The notes under the pieces are model-generated. The model saw only the letters and a list, made by a program, of their open reading frames with translations, did no database searches and was not told the DNA's origin. The translations under genes and the position numbers were made by a program. Below, piece after piece: positions 22,635-34,439 of a stretch of 53,081 bases of DNA (position 1 is the first letter of the stretch; every line of letters begins with the position of its first letter). Source of the stretch: Scytalidium lignicola (Eukaryota; Ascomycota; Leotiomycetes); assembly GCA_002812745.2 (NCBI GenBank), contig NCSJ02000298.1, positions 1-53,081 on the forward strand, given 5' to 3'.

Positions 22635-25513
22635 ATGTCGTTCCTTGATCAGGCAAAATCAAGGTTTGACAGCTTTGCAGCTGATGCAAAGAGGGCCTTG
22701 GGCGACATCAAGGGAGTCTTTGAAAACGAGGTCCACAGCCATACCAAATTTGGCGAGATCTGTCACAAACATCACTTACACACAGCTGACAACCGCTACC
22801 TAAGCTTTGCCGCTCCTCGCGGTGGCAACCACACCAAATGGTATGTAGATGGCTGTGGTTATTTCTGGGCCGTCTCCGAAGCTATTGAGCGCGCCCAGGA
22901 AAGTATTTGGATTCTAGACTGGTGGTTGAGTCCCGAGTTGTACTTGAGGAGACCTCCTTCCGCCAATGAGAAGTATAGGCTTGATAGAATGTTGTTGGCT
23001 GCTGCGGAGAGGGGTGTCAAGGTTAATATCATAGTTTACAAGGAAGTTGAGGCTGTCTTGACTTGTAAGTCTTGAATATCTTTCTTGTTCTTCTGTTCCT
23101 AGCTTTTCTAAGTGTAGCCATTTTTAGTGGATTCTGCACACACAAAGCATGCACTCGAGGTCCACCCGAACATTGCGGTGTTCAGACATCCTGACCATGC
23201 TCCGAACGGCCAGGTACTTGAGTCTGAGATTAGATCTACCTTCAAGAACTTCTCCTTCAAGGCCTTTGATCTCTCAAAGCTGCCCTCCGAGAGTCTAAAG
23301 AAACTTTACGGCGTTAATGACGATGTCGTTCTCTACTGGGCTCATCATGAGAAACTTTGTCTTATCGATGGCGCAGTTGCCTTCATGGGTGGCTTAGATC
23401 TCTGCTTTGGTCGTTGGGACGTCAATCAACATCCCATTGCTGATGCCCATCCTTCGAACCTCGATGATATTGTATTCCCAGGACAGGACTTCAACAATGC
23501 CCGGATTTATGACTTTGCCAATGTCTCTAACTGGGAACAAAATAAGCTGGACCGTACCAAGAATTCTCGAATGGGATGGTCCGATCTCTCCATCTCTCTT
23601 CAGGGACCCGTTGTAGAAGACCTCAAAGCCCATTTTGTTCAGCGTTGGAATTTTATTTATTATGAAAAGTATGACGTAAGGAAGGATGAGAGATACACAC
23701 CGTTGACGATGAAAGATGCCTCTGGTGAAGATGACCCATACGTATGTCGTACTTCTTTACAACTATTACTACAAGCAAAAGCTCTTCTGTTTTATTTACT
23801 GTTGACAAGATAGAGATACTGACGTTCCAAAACTTTAGTATAGGCACGATGGGGTAAGGGCGAAGACGTTTGGCACCCTTCCAGATGATCCCGATGCCAT
23901 CGTGCAGCATCATCGTTATCTCCCTGGAGGAGTTGGTAGTATCTATGATAGAGTGCATACTGGGCTAAATAAGGGCCTAGAAATGATCGGAGGTGGTGAA
24001 CATCCTCATGGTCAACACCATGCTGGTGTTTCAGTTCAGCTCGTCCGCAGTTGTACAAGATGGAGTCATGGTGTAGCTACTGAAGTAAGTTGGCTCGTAA
24101 TTACCCTAGCTCTAAGAAATCCGCTCATATATGCAGCACTCTATCGCAAATGCTTATATCGAAATCATTGGGAAATCTCAACATTTCATTTACATCGAGA
24201 ATCAGTTTTTCATTACGGCCACCGATGATGCTCAACACCCCGTAATGAATAAAATCGGCGCAGCAATTGTCGACCGTGTACTACGAGCTCACCAAGCAGG
24301 CGAGAATTACAAAGTCATCGTATGCATACCCTCTGTACCGGGTTTTGCAGGAGATCTACATGATGATGACGCTCTTGGAACTCGGGCAATCATGGAATTC
24401 CAATACTTTTCAATCTGTCGTGGAGGAAATAGTATCATCGAGAAGCTCCAAAAGGCAGGTGTGCCTGATGTTAGCAAATACGTCCGGTTCTATAACTTGC
24501 GAAACTATGACCGCATCAATGCTGGACAGGTTCTGGATCAAGTACAACAGAGTAGCGGAGTCAGTTATGAGGATGCTAGAAGGGAGCATGACGATATGGT
24601 TGGGGCCGGATACTCTGATCGTGGAGAGCAGACCGGAGCTACTCCAGGACAACATCATGACAACTATGATCGTTACCAACAAGCTACGCAGAAGCTTTCT
24701 GGTGTAGCAGGAAGCAAGTACGACACTGTGAGCGCTTGCTATGAGAACAACGGGCCATCTATCAAAGAAATTCCCTGGGCAGGTAGCAAAGAGGCCGAGA
24801 TGGATGCTTTTGTTAGCGAAGAGCTGTACATTCATACCAAAATCCTCATTGCAGACGACCGAGTAGTGATTTGTGGCAGCGCCAACCTGAATGATCGATC
24901 TCAACTCGGCACCCATGACTCCGAAATAGCTGTCGTGATCGAGGACCCGACGCCAGTTGACTCCATGATGGATGGCCAACCATACCAAGCCTCCAAATTT
25001 GCGGCATCACTCCGTCGTCAAATTTTCCGCAAACATCTCGGTCTCCTTCCTGCGCAAGACTGGACCAAGCCCAATGCAAACTTCACGCCAGTCTCCACGG
25101 AGCTCAATGTATATGACTGGGGCTCACCATCTGATCTCCTAGTTCAAGACGTTCTGAGCCACAACTTTTCCAATCTGTGGAATGGTACCGCAAAGACGAA
25201 CACCGAGATCTTTGCCAAAGCATTCCATGCCGTGCCTGACGATCACGTCCGAAACTGGAAGGACTACCAACAATTCTACGGCCAGTATTTCTTGTCTCCT
25301 AGTCCCAAAGATGAGAAAAATAAGAAACCATCAAAGTATCCCTATGGTCATGTCGTGAAGGAGGAGTTCCCTGGTGGGGTGGATGAGTTGAAGGAATGGT
25401 TGAATAGGGTTCATGGGAACCTCGTCGAGATGCCGCTTTCATTTATGGATGGGGTGGATTTCGCTAAGGAGGGATTGGAATTGAATGCTCTTACGGAAGT
25501 GATATACACGTGA
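22635..25513 (+). CDS. Phospholipase D, two HKD motifs, no PX/PH
   Basis: A phospholipase D of 888 residues in four exons: 22635-23064, 23128-23741, 23839-24084, 24137-25513. It would hydrolyse phosphatidylcholine to phosphatidic acid and choline. The first catalytic motif is HHEKLCLID (His 217, Lys 219, Asp 224), followed by GGLDLCFGRWD; the second is HTKILIAD (His 663, Lys 665, Asp 670), followed by GSANLNDRS. Between them are VQLVRSC, ATEHSIANAYIEII and YIENQFFITAT, all family landmarks. The N-terminus (MSFLDQAKSRFDSFAADAKR) is helical and amphipathic and there is no PX or PH domain, so it differs from the yeast Spo14 layout and matches the shorter cytosolic fungal PLDs. Exon 3 starts at 23839 because this gives frame continuity (DDPYYRHDGVRAKTFG). 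No lesions. Confidence 0.92.
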
Positions 25514-26321
25514 GAGCATACTGATGAAATGGTTCGAGAGTGAATAGGTTTCTTGGGGTGTGGGATAGAGATAGAGAGATGCATATTATGAATTGATGAG
25601 AAGACGCATATGGTATGGCCATGAATCAATGATTATTTTTAATGGCTAGTTCTCCTAATAGTCNTTTTTTTGTTGTGGTTATATTCTAGTGAAGAATCTC
25701 GCAAAGAACAGCCATCCCCTTACAAACGCATAAGCAACACAACAAGTATAAAACATTTATTAAAATAAATTAAAAAACCAGTACAGAAACAAGAAGAAAA
25801 ATGAAAAAGAAGAGAAAAACAAGAATGACAAAAGAGTTCGAGCCCTACTGTATGGTCTACATCTCTACTAATGTCAGTGACAAGCACATCAATACATTAG
25901 ATTTATAAGCCCTTAAATCCCATCTCTTAGAGCAGCAATTTGTCCTGGCCATTCTGCCACAATGGCGCCTTTTGCTGTTCTGTTATGAGGCATGTTGCTT
26001 ATTTAGGTTTATATATGGAAAGTTTACTAAAATTTGTTTAGGGTGGGTCGCTAGAAGNAAAAAGTGATTTACCATCCCAGTAGAACATAATTGAATATCG
26101 TTTTAGTACAAACTAAAAATGAGATGTAGTGGGCCTAGAAAACCTGTAGCTACGACGTCAGGGTCGATTAGCTATCTAGTGAATAAGTGTTAACGCGAAT
26201 GATAAAAGCTCTTATTTTGCTGCCTTTCCGAGCAAGATCTTTCTTTCATATTTATTTAACTTCCATGAAGTGGCCATTACAAGGATTTTATATGGCATCC
26301 TAACCACGATCCAAACCAGGA
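25514..26321. other. Intergenic, no gene seen
   Basis: AT-rich DNA with A-rich runs at 25760-25840 and Ns at 25664 and 26058 beside homopolymers. Nothing coding is supported. Confidence 0.55.
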
Positions 26322-27367
26322 ATGATGTATACTCCACCTTCTGAGCGTCTAGGTCCAGAACTTCAAGTGGAAGATTATCTGAAAGGGCTTCCGGATGGAA
26401 CGCCTCATTTTCAATTTATTGACATTCCAGATCTTCAGAGGAAGTTGGAGGCATATCAGCAAAAACAGCGTCGAAAAAATTGTGGTAGTGAATTGGCAGT
26501 GTTCCAAGATGTTCCAGCCAACATAATCTGCATTATAAGTGAAGATTCATCTCCAATATACCATTACCGTCAATTCTGTCGGCGGCAGCAACACGTCTTA
26601 GTCATAAACAACAGAGAACACTACTTCAAGAGGTCTTTAGGCCCTCGAGACTCAACGGCTGTACGCGGTAGGGCTACGAACCTACAGTTTTGTCTGTAGA
26701 GCCAAAATTGGGTTAAAAGAGGAGAGTTTCAGAGTATGGAGAATGTATCTATACTTCCAGGAAAATCGTATGCAGAGATTGTTCATCAAACGTTTTCGAC
26801 TTATGATGGAGCGGGAGGAGAACAAGAATGCACAGCCTACAACAAATGCATCATAATATGGCTTGCTAGAAAACGTCTTTTCAGGTGACCTCAGGTAACC
26901 TTGAATTCGTCACAACTGCAAGGGCATACTGTAAGATATTGCTTTTTGCCAAATTCCACAACACCATAGCTCTTAATGACCTCAAAGAACACGTCAAGCT
27001 TTTTAAAACGTCCTTTGACAAGGATTCCAACACATCTTCATACCAAGGCCCACGATATAAAGCTTTCGTCAAGGACACAACGGTTGCTAAAATTATCAAA
27101 GAGGCCGATTTCAAAGAGGTTCCCCAAGGATACCTCGGCTTTCCGAACCTATCATTCAATATTCCTGCAACTGAACTCTTTGACATCATAATGACCTTTG
27201 GAAGCTTCCGAACGCGTTATCAGATTAACCATTCAGACCTCGTCCTTTGGAATGCTTCAAAAACCTACCTGGCTATCATCAACAACAACACAATCGAATA
27301 CCTAAACCTCCGGATACTTTATTATCAGTATCCAACTGAATGCCAAATACCGCCTTACAAGTCCTAA
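26322..27367 (+). CDS. Hypothetical protein, unrecognised family, one frame break
   Basis: A predicted protein of about 324 residues. Exon 1 (26322-26660) gives MMYTPPSERLGPELQVEDYL and PHFQFIDIPDLQRKLEAYQQ. A stop at 26697 is avoided by an intron 26661-26732 (GTACGC...TTCAG). Exon 2 begins SMENVSILPGKSYAEIVHQT and FSTYDGAGGEQECTAYNKC. Near 26877 the frame changes; adding one T to the run of four gives RLFQVTSGNLEFVTTARAYC and the frame then runs to the stop after CQIPPYKS. The second half contains KFHNTIALNDLKEHVKLFK and YLGFPNLSFNIPATELFDII. It looks globular and has no signal peptide or membrane segment. I do not recognise the family. The isolated AT-rich setting suggests a lineage-restricted gene, possibly no longer functional. 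Confidence 0.5.
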
Positions 27368-28144
27368 AAGTAATATCTGTAACAATCCCTTTTTCATTGT
27401 AGATCTTATGGTCAATTTTTTGTCGCCAACTAGCCAGAGGTTTTTGTTTATACGCTGTTGTACCTAGCTACCATCAATGTAAGGGGGTGAAAAGCATCCA
27501 CGCCACATATGATAGTGGTTTAATCTATGAATTTTCTTATGGTTGTTTGAGGTGTGTTGTGCTGAAGAGTAATCGTTGTTGGTTGTGATAGTAAAGTCGA
27601 GGTTAGTTGTGATGGTGAAGTTTGTAATTGTAGAACGCGTTAATCTAGAGTGGTAGTGAACGTTGCCGGCGCTAGACTGTTCTCGTATTCTTCTATTATT
27701 TCTTGACAATTGAAGTATTTCAGAGGTCTCCATTGGTCATATTCAGGAGGCCAGCCTTTTTATCGCACCAGGTACTGTGTGGAGTACCCTCGGCCAGCTT
27801 TGACGACACGCTTGTCTAAGATCTGTGCTACTTCCCATTCAGGATCTTCCCCAGTATCATCTTCGTTCTCCGTATAATGCTCTTGATGGAGTGAGCAAAA
27901 GCGAGGTAGTCGGTAATGTTAATTAAACTACACTCAAGTTTGAAAACAGTTGAGAATAGCTGTGATTTGATTTAATTAGTTGATAACTCAGGTACTGATC
28001 ACATAATCTTTAATGGTCTACTATTCAACATATTAATATAAATCAGTCATAAATTCATACATCATGATCAATCAAGTCAATTTGAAAAATTTAGGTACTT
28101 GTTATATCTTAGATCGACTTGTTTTTCGCGAAAATTAGTTCTGT

Positions 28145-28164
28145 ACACTACTTCAAGAGGTCTT
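28145..28164 (+). repeat. 20-bp duplicate of part of the hypothetical gene
   Basis: acactacttcaagaggtctt occurs here and at 26618-26637 within exon 1 of the unrecognised gene. Similarity continues loosely on the 3' side (cgagactca / caagactca), so this may be a decayed partial copy. Confidence 0.55.
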
Positions 28165-30305
28165 CAAGACTCAAAATCTGNCAAGACGCAAATAAATATC
28201 ATCATCATTATCATTAACACCCTAGTTACTCAAAATATTCTCTAGTCTCGTGACTGCTAACTGTACTTGTATACGAGTAATCATATGGAGGAATAATCCC
28301 ATGGATAAATCAAGAAATCAAAAGGGTTAAGATCACCTTAAAGATCTCTTTCAAAAATTCGCGAGAACTCACGCTTTGATAATAATTCATTCAAATATTG
28401 TGACCAATGAAGATAACATCCCTTGTTCTCTTTACAATTATATAATTTATTTACTCGTGAGCTTTGTGGTTCATAAGTTATGATATTATTAAAAAAGGGC
28501 AAGTTTTAGCCTTATATCCGGAGACTTCTCACACTTTTAACCCCCTGATTGTAAAGAGACTCATAAATTTAGCCAACAGTCTTAGATCATTGGCCTTTCA
28601 GCCGTCGTATTTCGGATAGAAAGTGCCGTGTAAAACTTCCTAAACCCCTTGAACAATGTTTCCGACGCTGTGAACCTCGCGTTATGACTCTTTAAAGACA
28701 TTGTCACTCCCGGTACCCGTAAACTTGGCGAGGCTGACTTGTATGAGGATGTACCGGTAGTGCATAATTACTGTGGGCAAGCTTGGGGAGCTGCATAGGG
28801 CTCAATCTGGTGGAGTCGCTGCACTGCACACATCCCGCCGGATCCCAGTCGCTGAAGAACCCTGGAGAAGTGGAAAAGTGGAAAGTACAGGACCTTTAGG
28901 TTAGCGGACTCCACCTGGAGAGAGGCTCCGGCAGTGGTTGATGAAGGGACCCGCGGGCATTATTGGGCTGAGGCCGGCGGGCTGGTGGTCGGATGGTAGA
29001 CCGAGCGTCATCTGAAGGATCAGGAAATGTCTTGGTGTAATTATCGACATTCTATTCTTGGAGCCGTGCGTGCGTCAAACCCCAAACCTGCATCCATCCA
29101 TCCATTCGTTCATACGTTCGTCCATCACATCTCATCGATAACGCATAGACACGCAGGCTTGCAGCCAAACAAAGGGAGACAACGCAGAGATTAGTCCCTA
29201 GGAAGTCGGCATTCGCATGTAGATCTAGCCAGAGCTTGATCAGAAGACATCGTCGGAAAGAACGAGTCTTTTCCTCAGCTCTAGCTGAGGGCTAAGAGCT
29301 CTCAAGATTGGAAAGCGGTCAGAAGATGAGGCTAGCATACGTACTGTAGCTCCATGATACTTTAATGCCTCCATAGGGCATTGTCGTGGCGCCTCTTGTC
29401 CCAAGCGCTAGAAATGTGCCGTGCATTGCAGGCGTCCAATAAATGCCGGAAGGGGGAAAACAAGGTACGCCTACTTCGTATCATGCCACTTCTCTGGTTT
29501 TTTCTCTCTCTTTAGTTAATGTTACTCATCCCGTTACAGCTTGGAGATGTAACCGCTGCTTTCCTTCAAGACGGCTCAACTGCTGCAAGTCTCAAAGTAT
29601 CTGATTCTGCCATTGGTGATATCAACCCGCTTGAGGCGTAAAGAGGGACCCTTGGTGGAAATTGTACATCAAAAAAAGCCCTTAAGAATGCCCCACGCCA
29701 TGACAACTCTCCAAAGAGAGAACCTCAAGCACACAATAAGAGAGTAGTTCCATTATCGTACCCGAATTCCCGGTGTGCATGTACTGTAGTTTGGATAACC
29801 TTAAGATTTCCGCGCTGTTCGNAAAAAAAAGACCCTAAATAAAGAAAGCGGAGCAAAAACAACTAAAAAACCATGTGATTTTACAACAAGCTAAAAAAAA
29901 GCTGAGGGTTGCCTAGCCCCACATAATGCCGTAAAATAAAATAAGAAAAAAATCCCGCTTCCCCCGAAACCTTGCAGGAACCTTATTTTCCCCTTTTGGA
30001 CTGCCGTTCAAAGAGGGCGTTTGGTCGGTCTCCTTCTCAACCCATTCAGCCTCAAGCCACAAATACTACCAAGATCAACAGCACTTTTTACCTTGTATGA
30101 TTTCTCAGCTCTCTGCCGCTAAACAGGATGCAGGGGGTTTGGTGTACTGTACCGTAGAGTACGGAAAGTCGAATCATTTTTGAGGTAAATCCTGACCTAT
30201 TACACGAATGACGCGCTTTGAAGAAAGAGCGGTATCNTTTTTTCTGCTGGGAATAAGGTGATCTGGGGTTTTTGTTGAAGGGGGGTATATTATCTTGCTG
30301 GTTTC

Positions 30306-30337
30306 ATCCCTCTCTCTCTCTCCCTCTCTCTTTTCTT
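30306..30337 (+). promoter_or_regulatory. CT-rich leader of the PLAC8 gene
   Basis: A nearly pure pyrimidine tract (ccctctctctctctccctct) lies about 120-150 bp before the PLAC8 start codon. Such tracts near transcription start are typical of strongly expressed filamentous fungal genes. Confidence 0.45.
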
Positions 30338-30454
30338 GGCTCTTTCATTCAACGTCTCCCTTTTATTTCCCTCACCCCATCTTCCTTTTGAATCTCTAAG
30401 GATACCCTATTGTATTCTACTTGTACTTCATACTTACTATTATATTTCAATACA

Positions 30455-31239
30455 ATGGCTAATCCTAACGCTCCTCGCCCTGCCGATGATGATATCGGAG
30501 ATTGGATCAACCGTATGAAGGGGTTTGTCAACGAGCCTGCAACTGTTACAGCTCGATCAGGTGGCGGTGCCTGGTACACCAGCTTCTTCGGATGCCTCAC
30601 TCCCATTGATACCTGTATGTTTCTATAATCTTCGAATGGATCTTTCTAGTTTATTTGTTTTGAGAAAAGTAATCCAAGCTAACGAAGAAAACCAATCTCT
30701 AGGCTTTATAACCTGCTGCTGCCCCTGCGTGACTTTTGGAAAGACCCATCACCGTCTCCGGAAGGACCCCAACTTGGTTGGATATTCTCCAATCAACGCA
30801 TCGGTGAGTCTTCTGCTATGGGAAAAGGTCAACTGGATTTGCGAGCTTTCCCGCTAATATATATATTTATAAAATCAGTGTATCGGCTGGTTCGCTTCCA
30901 ACTACTTCTGCTTAGGCTGGCTTCCCATGGTATTGCAGAGACATGACATAAAGGAGAGATTCAATCTTGATGGCGATTTCCCCGTGGATTGTTTGAAGGC
31001 TTGCTGCTGCGGTTGCTGCGACTTGTAAGTTTTCCCCTGAAACAAATTTGTCTTTTTTGAGTTATTTCTCAATTATCCCCCAAAATATCCTTTTATTAAC
31101 TTATTCCCGCCCCAGGATCCAACAAGATAAGGAAGCTGCGTATCATCTCGCCAACACCACCCTGCCACTGAACCAGCAGCCGGGCTTGAAGCAGGATATG
31201 CAAATGCCTCAAGGCCCCGTCACCCCTGCCACTGCATAA
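30455..31239 (+). CDS. PLAC8-family cysteine-rich protein
   Basis: A protein of 176 residues in four exons: 30455-30614, 30703-30803, 30879-31024, 31116-31239, all in phase. The core is the PLAC8 domain: WYTSFFGCLTPIDTC, FITCCCPCVTFGKTHHRL, a glycine/aromatic stretch (CIGWFASNYFCLGWLPMVLQ) and the distal VDCLKACCCGCCDLIQQDKE. The CCxxxCPC-like motif and the second cysteine cluster are both intact. The N-terminus is hydrophilic, and the tail is rich in proline and glutamine (LNQQPGLKQDMQMPQGPVTP). Family members sit in the plasma membrane and are linked to cadmium resistance and cell-size control in plants; in fungi the role is largely undefined. No lesions. Confidence 0.9.
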
Positions 31240-32090
31240 CATCAATATATGATACCCGCCCGAGGCCGAGACGCCACTTGTGGAATGCGTTTTTGTCTCT
31301 GGTTTCTGTTTCGATATTTGCAGTCGATGCCAAACTAGGCATTTCCTTTTTGTTGAAATTTTATGTCAATAATACCAATTTCTAATGATAACGGGGTGTA
31401 TAATTATTGTTATAGCCACTCTGTTTAATAGAGCTTTCTATGACACTTAACGAGACGTGATTGAATACAGAAATATTCGTTAATTATGTGTATGTGAATC
31501 AGATAGAAGAACTGGTTCTCAATAATAGTAATCTTCGACAATGCCAGATCTCGTCTGGAATTCTAGTCTATGCATTGTACTGTACTTGCACCGCTGGGCT
31601 GGTGGGAAAGAGTAGATATTTGGAATTGGAATTGGAATTGAGATCTAATTCTAATTCTACCTTACGATAGTGGTGATTCCATTCTTCTTCCATGTCCGCT
31701 ATGCAGTGGTCGCAGGTTATCACCCAAAAAATTCAGCGATGATAACCGTGTTTGAAATGCCGAGGTTCTCAAGGCTCAGGGTGACAGAACGTGACTTATT
31801 AAGCACTGAGATTAACTCATTCCCAAGAACTTGCTGCTACACTTTAATCTCTAATCAAACAGACAGATAAATATGTTTCATCTTCTTCACAACAAAATTT
31901 CAGAAAATTATAATTGGGCAAAATGGTGTGCTAAATCAACATGATATTCCTTCTTTCCTTGCTGTAAAACCGTAACGCACAGGTAAATAAGAACCTGTCA
32001 AACTATCAAACACAACCATGGAAAATTACTAACCAACAACAACAACTCCCCCTCCCTAAAGAATCGGCTACCAAAAAACCTTTTTCAAAT
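31240..32090. other. Convergent intergenic region
   Basis: This lies between the 3' ends of the PLAC8 gene and the GPI-protein gene. A short ggaatt repeat (about 31620-31640) is present. No gene is seen. Confidence 0.6.
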
Positions 32091-32837
32091 TTACAACATG
32101 AGGACTGCGCCAAGGACACCAGCTAGGACACCACCAGCAATAGTAACAACGCTGTTCTCGGATCTGAGGTTTCCAGCATTGGGCGTAGCTGTGGATCCAG
32201 AGGCTGTGTTGGTAGAAGATCCGGAAGGAGATGCAGGAGATGCAGCAGAAGAGCTAGAAGAATCAGAGCCAGATCCAGACGCAGCCCCAGTCTGCTGCGA
32301 GCCGCTGCTGGTAGTATTTGGCTTCGCTGGCGAAGATGTAGGACCCGAATTGCCGCTGGCAATGGTAGGAGCAGCAGTGAGGAGGCCGTCCTTAATGGCG
32401 ATGCTGATTTCAGCGCTGTAGACGCTGCGGAAGATATCCTGATACTTGGACGGGATCACGGTGAAGAAATCCGGGACTGCGGTGATGGCGACGGGGTTGG
32501 CTACGGCGGATTGTTCGTACTGGGAGAGGGAGGAGAAGATGGCGGGCTCGTCTGTCTCGAGGGCCATAAGGACGGAGGCGTAGGTTGGGTTTGCGGCGAG
32601 GGAGGTGGCGTAGGCGACGATGTCGTTGACGAATTGGGAGACGTTGCTGGAGAGAGGGGAGATATGTAAGGACTGGAGATAAAAGGGAATGATAATAACA
32701 TATGTATAAGGAAAAGAATAAGAAATCGAGGAGACCTACCCACTCTCATCGGCCTGACGCTCTCTGTGGATGGGCTCAGCAGAGACGGAGAGCGCGGTGA
32801 GGCCCGCGACGAGAAGAGAGGAAGATTGGAAACGCAT
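32091..32837 (-). CDS. Secreted serine-rich GPI-anchored cell-surface protein
   Basis: A protein of 217 residues in two exons (32837-32740 and 32646-32091; intron 32647-32739). It starts with a clear signal peptide (MRFQSSSLLVAGLTALSVSA) and then EPIHRERQADESG. A helical domain of about 100 residues follows (NVSQFVNDIVAYATSLAANP, ALETDEPAIFSSLSQYEQSA, VIPSKYQDIFRSVYSAEISI). After that come a low-complexity Ser/Thr/Ala/Gly region and a C-terminal hydrophobic tail (VVTIAGGVLAGVLGAVLML) preceded by small residues, as expected of a GPI-attachment signal. The layout resembles Tip1/Srp1-type cell-wall mannoproteins, but sequence identity to them cannot be claimed. A TATA-rich stretch (tatataaaatatg on the plus strand near 32960) lies about 120 bp upstream of the start. 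Confidence 0.85.
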
Positions 32838-34439
32838 TTTGAGTTGAAAAGGAGTGTGTAGTAGCGCGTGATAAATTTAATGAGAGTCAAGAAGAAAGAC
32901 CGTAAAGGTTCTGATATTTCGAGAAACGGCGTAACGAAGGTGGGTATTTATATAAATATATATAAAATATGAAAACAACAATTGCGGGGAGGGGGAGAAG
33001 ATATTTCCTTTGGGAGTGCACACGGTGAAATACCTTTAAGCGTTCAGCTAAGGTTGAATAGCATCCTCATGCTAGTCCCAATACATGCCCATACCCGTAA
33101 CCTTCTGGAGGAGGTATCCCTCTTAGTGCAGTTCTGTATCAACTGATGCCTGGAAGGGAAGCAGGGGGCGCAAACAGCTAATAAATCACCCAGTAAAAAG
33201 CGACACAGTTTCCAAGAAAGAAGGTGGTTTTCGTCCCATCCTCCCCCCTTTTTTGCGAAATTAGGTTAAGCTATTCAGGGGGGTTGCAGTAGAGAGGCTA
33301 GACCATTCTCTCGCTTCCCGCGGCACGGGTTTCTTTTTGGGGGTGGATTCAAGGGTCCCACATCCATCTGTTTTTTGTCCAGTAAAATCATCGGGATTAT
33401 TTAACTGTAAATTACTCTCGACAAGTTCCTCTTTTATTTGCGGCGTGTAGTTATCCCGCTTACTATGTTCCTTCTCTCTTTCTCTCTACTCAAAAAGAAG
33501 AAGAGGAGAAAAGAATTGAAGCCTTTGAAGAACAAAATCACAAGTGTGTCTGTCTCCTCATCCCAGGTGAGGCTGAAAAACACATAGTTGCTTCCTCGAA
33601 TCGTGGCGCCAATTGGAAAGGGTGAACTTTGTATGTGTGTGTGGCACTATCGATTATATTGATCCCTTTCTGCATGCATGGCGTGTTCCCCCATTTCGCC
33701 ATGACCGGTAGTGGTGTCTCTCTAAAGTCCCGAAGTCCACCAGATAGTTAACTACAGCCCCAGATACACACTCTTCTCACACAGCCACAGCAGCGAAAGC
33801 TACGAAAAAAGTATGGTAGCGATAAGTTGTTCTGTCCCAGCTGTGCATAAAAAGCATTCATTACTGCAAGGCTTCGGGGCTAATCAAAATAGTTTAATTT
33901 ATTGCAAAGAACTCTTGAAATCCTTCGCCCGTTAGTCAACTGGAAGGATTATGCCTTGGCGCTTTTTTCCCGCTATGAGAAGATCTCCGAAGAATTACAG
34001 CCCTACAACAAGCAGTAGCAGCAATCTTGGCGCGCGCCAGATTTTTACAAGTACGAGGGCATTATTTCAAAGTGGATTTACGGTAGTGCCAACACGAATT
34101 CAGTGATCATAATCTCTTCTTCTTTCGTCTTTTGTAGAGTACTTACAGCGTACCCATCTATCAATATACAGTAGTACAACAGACATCTCCCATATCAAAC
34201 GCCAAACCCCTCCGAGTCTCTTTCTGCTTCAACTACAATGACTCCCCTATTTTTTCTAAATCAGGGTCAACTGACCCTTCAAAAAAGCAAAGCAAAAAAA
34301 TCAAATACTCCCTTTCTATCCCTAATCTCCAAACATGCTAAACCCATATTCACATAATCTTGTCGTATCAATCATAAACATAAAGTAAGGTGGAACGTAA
34401 TCATCCACCTTAAGTAGTTCTCATACCCCGCTCACCAAC
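32838..34439. other. Long promoter-side gap between GPI-protein and PAF-AH genes
   Basis: 1.6 kb without a supported gene. It contains the putative TATA-rich promoter of the GPI-protein gene, mixed pyrimidine and purine runs (33475-33520) and the 3' flank of the esterase gene. Confidence 0.5.

Larger units (their letters stand above)
27368..30454. other. Gene-free region of about 3 kb
   Basis: 27400-28700 is AT-rich with an imperfect tandem repeat (gttgtgatagtaaag / gttgtgatggtgaag near 27580-27625). 28700-30300 is of normal composition, with a catccatccatccattcgtt stretch at 29091 and A/T runs carrying Ns at 29822 and 30237. No frame shows family resemblance; the last kilobase is likely promoter of the PLAC8 gene. 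Confidence 0.5.

Noticed and set aside
27464..27733. Thr/Asn-rich frame on the minus strand
   Set aside because: Its composition comes from an imperfect short tandem repeat; no start context or homology.
32098..32421. Acidic frame on the plus strand opposite the GPI-protein
   Set aside because: It is the antisense of the Ser/Ala-rich region; no independent support.
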